Assembly (NCBI GenBank): GCA_964569085.1
Contig: CAZMTA010000004.1
Location: forward strand, 62,001-126,000
Source: JAJCZZ01 sp964569085
GTDB taxonomy: Bacteria; Gemmatimonadota; Gemmatimonadetes; Longimicrobiales; Gaopeijiaceae
DNA: 64,000 nt
Direction: 5' to 3'
Part shown: piece after piece, positions 24,311-32,363 of the stretch
How positions within the stretch are numbered: the first letter of the stretch is position 1
How the letters are laid out: each line of letters opens with the position of its first letter
Translations under genes and position numbers: made by a program
The notes under the pieces: generated by a model
What the model was told of the DNA's origin: nothing
Seen by the model: the letters and a program-made list of their open reading frames with translations, nothing else
Databases searched by the model: none

Positions 24311-25699
24311 ATGCACATCTCGACCGGAAAGCACCTCTCGCGACGCACCTTCCTGAGGGGTGCCGGGGCGGCCATCTCGCTGCCCCTCCTGGACGCCATG
24401 CTCCCGGCGGGTCGCCTCCTGGGCGCCACCAAGGACGAGCTGGACGCCACCCGCTTCGTCGGCATCGAGATGGTGCACGGCGCCGCGGGTTCCAGCGAGT
24501 ACGGGCTTCAACAGAACCTGTGGTCGCCTCGCGAGGTCGGGCGGAACTTCGACCTCACGGGCACCTCCCTGGAGCCGCTCACGCGCTACAGGGACTACCT
24601 GACCATCGTCAGCAACACCGACGTCCGCATGGCGGAGGCCTTCGACGCCGAGGAGATCGGCGGCGACCACTTCCGCTCCAGCGCGGTGTTCCTGACCCAG
24701 TCCCACCCGAAGCAGACCGAGGGCTCCGACGTCTTCGTCGGTGAGTCCATGGATCAGATGTACGCCCGGCGGTTCGGCCAGAACACGCCGATCCCGTCCA
24801 TGCAGCTCTGCATCGAGCCCGTGGACCAGGCCGGCGGGTGCGCCTACGGCTACGCCTGCGTCTACACCGACTCGATCTCGTGGGCCTCTCCCACCGAGCC
24901 GCTCCCCATGATCCGCGATCCGCGGGTGGCCTTCGACCAGCTCTTCGGGGCCGGTGGAACGCCCGAGCAGCGCGCGGCCCGGCGGCGGACGAACATGAGC
25001 ATCCTCGACTGGGTGCTCGACGAGGTCACGAGCCTCAAGCAGTCCCTCGGAGCCGAGGACCAGGCCCGGATGGACCGCTACCTGGAGAACATCCGGGAGA
25101 TCGAGCGGCGCATCCAGGGCATCGAGGCCCAGAACACCAGCGGCCAGGCCCGGGAGCTTCCCGAGGCGCCCGCCGGCGTGCCCGACTCCTTCGAGGACCA
25201 CGTGAAGCTGATGTTCGACCTGCAGGCGCTGGCCTTCGCGGCGGACATGACGCGGGTCTTCACCTTCAAGATGGGCCGGGACGGCTCGGCCCGGGTCTAC
25301 CCCGAGAGCGGCGTGGAGAAGCCCTTCCACCCGGCCAGCCACCACGGCGGAAACGAGGACAACATCCACGACTTCGCCGAGATCAACAAATACCACGTCG
25401 GCATGCTGCCGTACTTCATGGATCGTCTGAAGGAGGTCCAGGAGGGCGAGATGAACCTCCTGGACAAGACGATGATCGTGTACGGCTCTCCCATGGGCGA
25501 TCCCAACGTGCACAACCACAAGCGCTGCCCGCTCTTCATCGCGGGTGGGGCCAACGGCCGCCTCGAGGGTGGCGTCCACCTGAAGGCGCCCGACGGCACG
25601 CCCATGGCCAACGTGCTGCTGACGCTCCAGCACAAGCTCGGCATGGACGACCAGACCGAGTTCGGGGACAGCACGTCCGACTTCTCGCTGACGGTGTGA
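24311..25699 (+). CDS. DUF1552 family Tat-exported protein
   Basis: The 462-residue product opens with a twin-arginine signal (LSRRTFLRGAGAAISLPLLDAMLP). It follows the DUF1552 pattern: 'FDLTGTSLEPLTRYRDYLTIVSNTD', 'GDHFRSSAVFLTQSHPKQTEGSDVFVGESMDQ', 'SILDWVLDEVTSLKQSLGAEDQARMDRYLENIREIERRI' and 'FHPASHHGGNEDNIHDFAEINKYHV'. The fold is related to the alkaline-phosphatase/sulfatase-like DUF1501 group. Tat export suggests folding with a cofactor in the cytoplasm. It almost always accompanies DUF1592-type proteins, as here. It lies 73 bases after the cytochrome gene and 11 bases before the ankyrin gene, so co-transcription is likely. Biochemical role is unknown. Confidence 0.92.
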   Translation: MHISTGKHLSRRTFLRGAGAAISLPLLDAMLPAGRLLGATKDELDATRFVGIEMVHGAAGSSEYGLQQNLWSPREVGRNFDLTGTSLEPLTRYRDYLTIVSNTDVRMAEAFDAEEIGGDHFRSSAVFLTQSHPKQTEGSDVFVGESMDQMYARRFGQNTPIPSMQLCIEPVDQAGGCAYGYACVYTDSISWASPTEPLPMIRDPRVAFDQLFGAGGTPEQRAARRRTNMSILDWVLDEVTSLKQSLGAEDQARMDRYLENIREIERRIQGIEAQNTSGQARELPEAPAGVPDSFEDHVKLMFDLQALAFAADMTRVFTFKMGRDGSARVYPESGVEKPFHPASHHGGNEDNIHDFAEINKYHVGMLPYFMDRLKEVQEGEMNLLDKTMIVYGSPMGDPNVHNHKRCPLFIAGGANGRLEGGVHLKAPDGTPMANVLLTLQHKLGMDDQTEFGDSTSDFSLTV

Positions 25700-25710
25700 G
25701 GGAGGAAGCC

Positions 25711-27618
25711 ATGGCACGCACCCCGCGGACCGGGACCGCCCTGCGCGTGAGCGCGCTGGGCGCCCTGGCCACCCTGGCCCTCCTCGCCGCCCCGGCGCCC
25801 GACGCGCCGGTGGCCGACGCCGCCATGCGCGGCGACGGCGCCTCCGTCGAGGCGCTGCTGCAGCGAGGCGCCGACGTCAACGCGGCCCAGGGAGACGGCA
25901 TGACCGCGCTCCACTGGGCGGCCCGCAACGGCGACGTCCAGATCGCCGAGATGCTCCTCTACGCAGGAGCCCGCACCGAGTCGGTGACCCGGGTGGGCGA
26001 GTACACCCCTCTCCTGGTGGCCGCCAAGGCCGGACGGGGAGAGGTCGTCCCGACGCTGCTGGACGGAGGCGCGGCGCCCATGGCGCGCACCTCCACCGGG
26101 GTGACCGCGATGCACTTCGCCGCGGCCAACGGCCTCACCGGCGCCATGGAGACCCTGGCGGCCGCCGGGGCCGAGATCGACGCCCGTGAGTTCGCCTCCG
26201 AGCAGACGCCCCTCATGTTCGCGGCGGCCAACGGGCGGACCGACGCCGTCCGCTTCCTCATCGACGGGGGCGCGGACGTGCACGCCACCTCCCGGGTGGT
26301 GGACGTCCCGAAGCTCGACGAGGAGGACGGCGAGTTCCGTCGTCTCCGCGAGGAGCGGGTGGCGGCCCTCCGCCGCATCGACGAGGAGACCGAGAAGGTC
26401 GGTCAGGCGCAGGAGGCCGAAGAGGCCGCCGAGGGGGAGGCCGAAGCCGAGGGTGACGAGGCCGAGGAGGAGACTCCCGCTGCCGAGGAGGACGAGGCGG
26501 AGGAGGACGAGGCCGAGGACGAGGACGAAGCCGAGGAGGACGAGGCCGAGGAGGACGAGGAGGCCGCCGAGGAGGAAGAAGAGGACGACGAGCCCGAGCC
26601 GGTCGTCGAGGGCCTCAAGAACTACTCCTACGCCGAGCTGGTGGGGAAGCAGGGTGGCCTGACGGCGCTGCACCACGCCGCCCGCAACGGCCACGCGGCC
26701 GCGGTCCGGGAGCTTCTGAGCGCCGGGGCCGAGATCGACCGGCAGACGCTGGGCGACGAGTCCACGCCCCTCCTGCTGGCCTCCATCAACGGCTACTACG
26801 ACCTGGGCAAGGAGCTGGTCGAGGCGGGGGCGGATCCGAACATCGCCAGCCACGCCGGCGCGACCCCGCTCTACACGGCCATCAACGTGGAGTGGGCGCC
26901 CCGCTCGCTCTACCCGCAGCCCAACGCCCACGAGCAGCAGGTCCTGTCCCTGTACGACTACATGACGGTCCTGCTGGACGCCGGGGCCGATCCGGACGCG
27001 CGGCTCTCGAAGCACCTCTGGTACATGTCGTACAACTTCGACCTGCTGGGCGTGAACACCGCCGGGGCGACCGCCTTCTGGCGCGCCGCCTACGCCCAGG
27101 ACGTGGAGGCCATGCAGCTTCTCCTGGAGCACGGGGCGGATCCGAGCATCACGACGTACAAGATGCCGGAGCGCCGCCGGTTCCGCCGGTACCGTGAGGG
27201 AGACGACGAGGACAAGTCCGGCCTTCCGAAGGTGCCGGTGGGCGGTCCCCACGTCGCCCCCATCCACGCCGCCTCCGGCGTGGGCTTCGGCGAGGGCTAC
27301 GCGGCCAACGCCCACCGCGGCTACCCCGACGGCTGGATGGCCGCCATCCGCTTCCTGGTGGAGGAGGTCGGCGCCGACGTGAACGCCCGGGACGCCGACG
27401 GCTACACCCCCCTCCACCACGCCGCCTCCCGTGGCGACGTCGAGATGATCCGCTACCTGGTGGAGCAGGGCGCGGACGTCACGGCCGTGGCCCGCAACGG
27501 CCGCACCACGGTGGACATGGCCAACGGTCCCGTACAGCGCGTGCAGCCCTGGCCCGAGGCCGTGGAGCTGCTGGAGAGCCTGGGCGGGGTGAACAACCAC
27601 AACTGCGTGAGCTGCTGA
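25711..27618 (+). CDS. Secreted ankyrin-repeat protein with a long acidic insert
   Basis: The 635-residue product has an N-terminal hydrophobic signal, then ankyrin repeats at about residues 30-195 ('GMTALHWAARNGDVQIAEMLLYAGA', 'GVTAMHFAAANGLTGAMETLAAAGA'). A Glu/Asp/Ala low-complexity block lies at about 230-297. More repeats follow at about 310-620 ('GLTALHHAARNGHAAAVRELLSAGA', 'GYTPLHHAASRGDVEMIRYLVEQGA'). The C-terminus is Asn-Asn-His-Asn-Cys-Val-Ser-Cys. GGAGGAA precedes the ATG. It is probably a periplasmic scaffold for the PSD/DUF1552 pair encoded just upstream. A strong terminator follows. Confidence 0.92.
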   Translation: MARTPRTGTALRVSALGALATLALLAAPAPDAPVADAAMRGDGASVEALLQRGADVNAAQGDGMTALHWAARNGDVQIAEMLLYAGARTESVTRVGEYTPLLVAAKAGRGEVVPTLLDGGAAPMARTSTGVTAMHFAAANGLTGAMETLAAAGAEIDAREFASEQTPLMFAAANGRTDAVRFLIDGGADVHATSRVVDVPKLDEEDGEFRRLREERVAALRRIDEETEKVGQAQEAEEAAEGEAEAEGDEAEEETPAAEEDEAEEDEAEDEDEAEEDEAEEDEEAAEEEEEDDEPEPVVEGLKNYSYAELVGKQGGLTALHHAARNGHAAAVRELLSAGAEIDRQTLGDESTPLLLASINGYYDLGKELVEAGADPNIASHAGATPLYTAINVEWAPRSLYPQPNAHEQQVLSLYDYMTVLLDAGADPDARLSKHLWYMSYNFDLLGVNTAGATAFWRAAYAQDVEAMQLLLEHGADPSITTYKMPERRRFRRYREGDDEDKSGLPKVPVGGPHVAPIHAASGVGFGEGYAANAHRGYPDGWMAAIRFLVEEVGADVNARDADGYTPLHHAASRGDVEMIRYLVEQGADVTAVARNGRTTVDMANGPVQRVQPWPEAVELLESLGGVNNHNCVSC

Positions 27619-27646
27619 TCGGGCGCGACGCCTGAGGGCTTTCGAG

Positions 27647-27684
27647 ACCCCCGGGGTCGGCTTCGGCCGGCCCCGGGGGTTTTT
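27647..27684 (+). terminator. Strong terminator of the PSD/DUF1552/ankyrin operon
   Basis: ACCCCCGGGGTCGG (27647-27660) pairs with CCGGCCCCGGGGGT (27667-27680), with one wobble, over loop CTTCGG, followed by TTTT. It is a canonical rho-independent terminator. Confidence 0.92.
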
Positions 27685-27720
27685 GCGTGCGGGTCCCGGT
27701 TGTGTGGGGGTTCCTGGTCC

Positions 27721-27875
27721 CGCCGGCCGGGCCTCGCTCCCGGGGCCGCTCGCGCGTTGTCCGGGACGTGGGGGTCGGGCGCTCGCTGAGCGGTGGGCCG
27801 GGTCCGGTTCGTCGCGTCCGCCTTCTGCTCGCGCTCCGGCCCACCGATCGCCCCGGGAGCGAGGCCAGGCCGGCG
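27721..27875 (-). repeat. Structured element, copy 1 (inverted relative to copy 2)
   Basis: Read on the minus strand, a long outer stem (27851-27875 with 27721-27745, about 24 of 25 pairs) encloses CGAT and an 11-bp inner stem (27836-27846 with 27791-27801). A 34-nt segment containing GGACGCGACGA lies inside the inner stem. A 45-nt segment that begins CTCAGCGAGC and ends GCGAGCGG follows. Copy 2 at 28184-28334 has the same segment lengths. Several stem positions differ between the copies on both sides, so pairing is preserved. It could be a structured RNA or a palindromic mobile repeat; no known family was recognised. Confidence 0.75.
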
Positions 27876-27984
27876 GGCCCTCCCCCATGGTGGCCGAACC
27901 TCGACCGCGGGGGCCGCCCCCGGTCGGACGGGTGGTCCCCGGGGGCTTCGGGGTGGGCGTCGGGCCGAGTCCTTGTCGCAACCC

Positions 27985-28010
27985 GTGGCGGCGCCGTGCG
28001 GCGCCGCCAC
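27985..28010. repeat. Perfect 12-bp GC hairpin between the two structured elements
   Basis: GTGGCGGCGCCG (27985-27996) pairs with CGGCGCCGCCAC (27999-28010) over a two-base turn. It lies roughly midway between the paired elements. The rest of 27876-28183 shows no gene. Confidence 0.7.
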
Positions 28011-28183
28011 GCTGGAGCGGGGGGGGCAGCCACCGGCGGCGCGACGCTGCGCGCGCGCCTTCCGACGCGGACCACCTGGGAGCGGCGTGGCTACCGGAAG
28101 CGGCGCGGAGCCGGCCGGAGGCCGGCACGGCCGCGACGAGGGAAGAACGGGAGGATATCCCCTCCAGGCGGAAGGTCGGCCGG

Positions 28184-28334
28184 GGCCGGGCACGTCGCGC
28201 CCGGGGCGATCCGTGGGCCGGAGCCCGGGAAGAAAGAGGACGCGACGATCTCCCGCCGGCCCACGGCTCAGCGAGCCCCCGAACGAGACGGTTCCCCCAG
28301 AGGGCGAGCGGCCCCGGGCGCGACGTGCCCGGCC
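28184..28334 (+). repeat. Structured element, copy 2
   Basis: A perfect 21-bp outer stem (28186-28206 with 28312-28332) extends two more pairs to 28184/28334. It encloses CGAT, then a perfect 11-bp inner stem (28211-28221 with 28256-28266) around 34 nt, then 45 nt. Architecture and unpaired blocks match copy 1. The element ends 22 bases from the stop codon of the convergent TerC gene. Open frames across it exist on both strands but show mirror-image compositions expected of an inverted repeat, not proteins. Confidence 0.75.
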
Positions 28335-28356
28335 GCGGCCGACCCGCCAGGCAAGC

Positions 28357-29121
28357 CTACGCTTCCGCCCGCTTCTTCTCCGGCATCCGCGGTTGCTTCA
28401 GGTCCGCCGGATCCGTCCGCTGCGGGTCCGCCTTCTGGTTCAGCACCTCCACCAGGATGCTGAAGCCCATGGCGAAGTAGATGTACCCCTTCGGGATGTG
28501 CTGTCCGGCACCCTCGGCCACCAGGGACATCCCGATGAGGAGCAGGAAGGAGAGCGCGAGCATCTTCACGGTGGGGTGCTCGTTCACGAAGTCGCTCACC
28601 TTCTCGGCGCTGAGCATCATGAAGCCCACCGCCACCACCACGGCCGTGACCATCACGCCCAGGTCGTCGGCCATTCCCACGGCGGTGATGACCGAGTCCA
28701 GCGAGAACACGATGTCCAGGAGGGCGATCTGGACGATGACCGACAGGAAGGAGGCGCTCCCCGCCGCGCGGCTCTCGTCGTCCTCCTGCCCCTCCAGCTT
28801 GTGGTGGATCTCCCGGGTGGACTTGGTCAGGAGGAAGAGCCCCCCGCCGAGGAGGATGAGGTCCCGGCCCGAGACCTCGTGGCCGAGCACGCCGAACAAC
28901 GGCTCGGTGAGCCGCATGATCCAGACGATGGAGAAGAGGAGGGCGATGCGCGTCCCCATGGCCAGGAGCAGCCCCACCTGACGGGCCCGGGCCTGCCGCT
29001 CTTCCTCCACCCGGTCGCTGAGGATCGAGATGAAGACGATGTTGTCGATCCCGAGGACGATCTCGAGCACCGTGAGGGTGACCAGGGCGATCCAGGCCTC
29101 GGGGTTGGCGATCCAGTCCAT
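28357..29121 (-). CDS. TerC-family integral membrane protein
   Basis: The 254-residue product has about seven membrane segments and the TerC hallmarks. 'LTVLEIVLGIDNIVFISILSDR' (about residues 16-37) contains the conserved acidic pair in a membrane helix, and 'VQIALLDIVFSLDSVITAVGMADD' (about 125-150) is its second-half counterpart. TerC-like proteins are implicated in metal-ion (notably manganese) export during secretion and in tellurite resistance. No ter genes are nearby, so metal homeostasis is the better guess. The start ATG begins 'MDWIANPEAWIALVTL', as in homologues. The gene is convergent with the structured-element region. Confidence 0.93.
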   Translation of the reverse strand: MDWIANPEAWIALVTLTVLEIVLGIDNIVFISILSDRVEEERQARARQVGLLLAMGTRIALLFSIVWIMRLTEPLFGVLGHEVSGRDLILLGGGLFLLTKSTREIHHKLEGQEDDESRAAGSASFLSVIVQIALLDIVFSLDSVITAVGMADDLGVMVTAVVVAVGFMMLSAEKVSDFVNEHPTVKMLALSFLLLIGMSLVAEGAGQHIPKGYIYFAMGFSILVEVLNQKADPQRTDPADLKQPRMPEKKRAEA

Positions 29122-29296
29122 GGGGTCGGGCCGGGGGTGGGGGAGGGGGGAAGGGGAAGTCTGGCGTTCGGAGGCGCGGGAGCCAAGGCCGGCGTGCGTC
29201 GTCCGGGCGTCACCGATGCACGAAACAGGCCGAGCGGGCCCCCCGTAGGGTCCCCTGGAGGATGGACCGGGATCCACACGGGATGGGACGACAGGG

Positions 29297-31714
29297 ATGA
29301 CGACGCTGCTCCAGGACCTGCGCTTCGGCGCCCGCATGCTCGTGAAGACGCCGGTCGTCTCGACGGTGGCGGCTCTCTCGCTGGCGCTGGGGATCGCCGC
29401 CAACGCCTCGATCTTCGCGCTCCTCGACGGCTTCCTCCTGGAGCCGCTCCCCTTCGAGGACCAGCACGAGCTCGTCGTCCTCCGGGAGCTCCGAGAGGGC
29501 GAGCGGCCGGACTTCGCCGCGGGCGTGGCGGCCCCCAACCTCCGGGACTACGTGGCGGCGGCCGGGAGCTTCTCGGAGGTGGCCGCCTACACCACCGAGC
29601 CGGTCAACCTCACGGGCACCGACGTCCCCGAGCAGCTCACGGTGGTGGCGGGCACGCCCGACCTCTTCGACCTGGTAGGAGTGCAGCCCGCCCTGGGCCG
29701 GGGCTTCCGCCCCGAGGAGGGCGCCCCGGGCGCCGGGAACGTGGTCGTCCTCGAGCACGACTTCTGGGCTCGCCGCTTCCTGGGTCGAAGGGACGTCCTC
29801 GGGACCACCGTCGTCCTGGACGGCGAGCCCCACACCGTGGTGGGGGTCATGCCGGCGGACTTCGACATGGTCCCGGCCAACGTCCAGGCGTTCCGGCCCA
29901 CCGACTTCCGGGACCGGGAGGACCGGGGGTCCCACGACCTCCTGGCCTTCGCGCGCCTCCGGCCGGGGGCCGACGTGGCCCGGGCGCAGGCCGAGCTCGA
30001 CGCGGTCTCCGACCGCCTCGGGGCGGAGCACCCGGAAGGGAAGCGGGGCTGGAATCTGCTCGTGTCCCCGGTGAGCGACTTCTTCCCGGGGCCCACGGAC
30101 CGGATGCTGGTCATGATCCTGGCGGCCGTGTCCCTCTTCGGGCTCCTCATCGCCTGCGCCAACGTGGCGAACCTCCTCCTGGGCCGGGCGGAGGTCCGTC
30201 AGAAGGAGGTCGCGGTGCGCACCGCCCTGGGAGCCGGCCGGGGGCGTCTCCTCCGCCAGCTCCTCACCGAGAGCGTGACGCTGGGGCTGGTGGCCGGCGC
30301 CCTGGGGATCGCCCTCTCGTTCTGGGTCGTGGGATGGATCCGCGCCGCCATGCCGGCCGAGATGCCGGCGAGCATGTTCCCGGTCCTGAGCCCCCTGGTC
30401 CTCACGGTCACCGTGGCGGTCTCGGTGGCGGCGGGGATCGCCTTCGGTCTGCTTCCCGCCCTCTACGCCACCGGGGGCTCGCTGCGGGAGTCGCTGGGCT
30501 CCGGCAGCCGCGGGGGCACCGCCAGCCGCAGCCGGAAGCGCATCCGAAACGCGTTCGTGGTGGGCGAGTTCGCCGTGGCCCTGGCCCTCCTCACGGGGGC
30601 GGGCTTCATGGTGGAGGCCTTCGACAGCTTCATGCGGGTCGAGCCCGGCTACGAGGTGGAGGGGCTCCTGACCTTCCGCCTGTCGGTGCTCCAGGACCGC
30701 TACACCGAGGATGCGGAGGTGGCGGCCTACGAGGAGGAGCTGGTGCGGAGCCTCGAGGCGGTGCCGGGGGTGGCCGGGGTGGCGGTCATGTCCTCGCTCC
30801 CCCGGGGGCAGCGCGCGTCCCGGGCGCCGTACACGGTGGACGGACGCCCCGTGGTGGACGAGGGGGAGCGGCCCACGGCCGACTTCCAGGCGGTGAGCCC
30901 CGGGTTCTTCGAGACCCTCGGCGTGGACCTCCTCCAGGGGCGCCTCTTCGAGGCGTCGGACGACGCGGGAAGTCAGGCGGTGGCGGTGATCAGCCGCTCG
31001 CTGGCCCGGCGGGAGTTCGGGGACGAGGACGCCCTGGGCCGCCAGATCACGGTGCGCGGCTCGTCCCGGACGGTGGTGGGGGTGGTGGAGACGATCCAGC
31101 AGGTCCGCATCGGGCTGCGTGGCACGGACAACGAGGCCATCTACCTCCCCATGGCCCAGGAGCCGCACCGCGTGCCCTCCTTCGCCGTGCGGGCCGCGTC
31201 GGGCCGGGCGGAGGCCCTGGCCGGCGACGTGCGGCAGGCGGTGTGGGCCGTGGAGGCCGACCAGCCCGTGGCCGACGTCAAGACGCTCCAGGCCCACATC
31301 GACGAGTCCCTGGCCGGTCCGCGCACGATCTCCACGTTCCTGGTGGGCATGGCGGCCATCGCCCTCCTCCTGGCGGCCATGGGCATCTACGGCGTCATGT
31401 CGCACACGGTGACCCGGCAGCGCCGGGAGATCGGAATCCGCATGGCGCTCGGGGCGGGGCGGGGCAGCGTGGTGGGCATGGTCACCCGGACGGGGCTCGG
31501 CCTGGCCGGCGTGGGCATGCTGGTGGGCCTGCCCCTGGCGTGGCTCATGTTCCGGGGGATCTCGACGGCTCTCGACCTCTTCGCGGAGGACGTGGGGCTG
31601 AGCTACGCGGGAGGCGTGACCGCGCTGCTCCTGGCCGTGGCCGCCGTCTCGACCTGGCTCCCGGCCCGCAGGGCCAGCGGGGTCTCACCGGTGCGGGCGC
31701 TCCGCGAGGACTGA
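29297..31714 (+). CDS. ADOP-type (FtsX/MacB-like) ABC transporter permease
   Basis: The 805-residue product matches the duplicated-permease (ADOP) architecture. An N-terminal helix ('VSTVAALSLALGIAANASIFALLDGFLLEPLPF') is followed by a MacB periplasmic core domain (about 50-240) and a first FtsX domain (about 270-395, 'FGLLIACANVANLLLGRAEVRQKEVAVRTALGAGRGRLLRQLL'). A second periplasmic domain and a second FtsX domain (about 685-800, 'MSHTVTRQRREIGIRMALGAGRGSVV') complete it. The C-terminal 'LPARRASGVSPVRALRED' is typical. No ATPase is adjacent; the nearest is at 35809. Such proteins probably export lipids, peptides or macrolide-like compounds by a mechanotransmission mechanism. Confidence 0.93.
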   Translation: MTTLLQDLRFGARMLVKTPVVSTVAALSLALGIAANASIFALLDGFLLEPLPFEDQHELVVLRELREGERPDFAAGVAAPNLRDYVAAAGSFSEVAAYTTEPVNLTGTDVPEQLTVVAGTPDLFDLVGVQPALGRGFRPEEGAPGAGNVVVLEHDFWARRFLGRRDVLGTTVVLDGEPHTVVGVMPADFDMVPANVQAFRPTDFRDREDRGSHDLLAFARLRPGADVARAQAELDAVSDRLGAEHPEGKRGWNLLVSPVSDFFPGPTDRMLVMILAAVSLFGLLIACANVANLLLGRAEVRQKEVAVRTALGAGRGRLLRQLLTESVTLGLVAGALGIALSFWVVGWIRAAMPAEMPASMFPVLSPLVLTVTVAVSVAAGIAFGLLPALYATGGSLRESLGSGSRGGTASRSRKRIRNAFVVGEFAVALALLTGAGFMVEAFDSFMRVEPGYEVEGLLTFRLSVLQDRYTEDAEVAAYEEELVRSLEAVPGVAGVAVMSSLPRGQRASRAPYTVDGRPVVDEGERPTADFQAVSPGFFETLGVDLLQGRLFEASDDAGSQAVAVISRSLARREFGDEDALGRQITVRGSSRTVVGVVETIQQVRIGLRGTDNEAIYLPMAQEPHRVPSFAVRAASGRAEALAGDVRQAVWAVEADQPVADVKTLQAHIDESLAGPRTISTFLVGMAAIALLLAAMGIYGVMSHTVTRQRREIGIRMALGAGRGSVVGMVTRTGLGLAGVGMLVGLPLAWLMFRGISTALDLFAEDVGLSYAGGVTALLLAVAAVSTWLPARRASGVSPVRALRED

Positions 31715-31800
31715 GGCGCCGTCCTCCGCCTCGACGGAGGTGACGGCCTGACCGGAGGCCGGGAGCACGATGATTGCCATGTGACGGGGCATGAAATAAA

Positions 31801-31817
31801 TTGATTAGGCGAATCAA
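31801..31817 (+). promoter_or_regulatory. AT-rich palindromic operator before marR
   Basis: TTGATTaggcgAATCAA is a perfect 6-bp inverted repeat with 5-base spacing, inside an unusually AT-rich stretch about 30 bases before the MarR start. TTGATT may double as a -35 element with TATGTC 16 bases downstream. Autoregulation by the downstream MarR protein is likely. Confidence 0.65.
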
Positions 31818-31849
31818 AATAATATGTCCCGAAATGCCGGAGCGGCGCG

Positions 31850-32347
31850 ATGCCCGACGTCGAAGCGGTCCTGCGCGCGTATCCCCGGATCTATTTCGCC
31901 TGCCACCAGCGGCACGTACGGGATCCGGCGGGGGAGGGCGCCTTGAGCGCCCACCAGGCCCGCATCCTGTCGCACCTGGACGAAGTGGACCCGACCATGG
32001 TCGGGGAGCTGGCGGACCACCTCGGGGTGACGGCCTCCACCATGTCGCTCCACCTGAAGCGGCTCGACGAGGCGGGATACGTGCGGCGGGATCCCGATCC
32101 CGCGGACCGTCGGGTCACGAACGTCCGGCTCACCGAGGCCGGCGTGGCGGTGCGGGACGCCCAGGAGGTCCTGGACGCCGAGAGGGTGCACGCGTTGCTG
32201 ACGCTCCTGGACCCCGAGGAGCGACGGGAGGCCCTCCGGGGCCTCTCGCTCCTGGCCGGGGCGGCGGACGCCCTCGTGCGGCGGGGCCGCGCGTCCCTCG
32301 CCCACGCGCTGGACGGCGTCGAGGCGCCGGACCGAGGCTCGCCCTGA
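31850..32347 (+). CDS. MarR-family transcriptional regulator
   Basis: The 165-residue product has a clear winged-helix MarR domain: 'LSAHQARILSHLDEVDPTMVGELADHLGVTASTMSLHLKRLDEAGYVRRDPDPADRRVTNVRLTEAGVAVRDA'. The DxRxxxxxLT wing is intact. It begins 33 bases after a perfect palindrome that is its probable operator, and it heads an operon with an SRPBCC-domain gene (16-base gap) and a DUF3052-like gene. The inducer is unknown. It is not closely similar to the MarR at 20046. Confidence 0.92.
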   Translation: MPDVEAVLRAYPRIYFACHQRHVRDPAGEGALSAHQARILSHLDEVDPTMVGELADHLGVTASTMSLHLKRLDEAGYVRRDPDPADRRVTNVRLTEAGVAVRDAQEVLDAERVHALLTLLDPEERREALRGLSLLAGAADALVRRGRASLAHALDGVEAPDRGSP

Positions 32348-32363
32348 ACGAACGGATGGGGAC

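Noticed and set aside
26403..26618. Serine-rich minus-strand frame
   Set aside because: It is the antisense of the Glu/Asp repeat of the ankyrin gene.
27721..28334. Integron attC sites or a CRISPR array
   Set aside because: There are only two copies, inverted, with no core-site sequence, integrase or cas genes.
27690..28360. Several long open frames on both strands, including one that would run on to 31743
   Set aside because: They are Arg/Pro/Gly-rich, run through the inverted structured elements and show mirrored compositions. The longest also overlaps the real TerC and permease genes in other frames.
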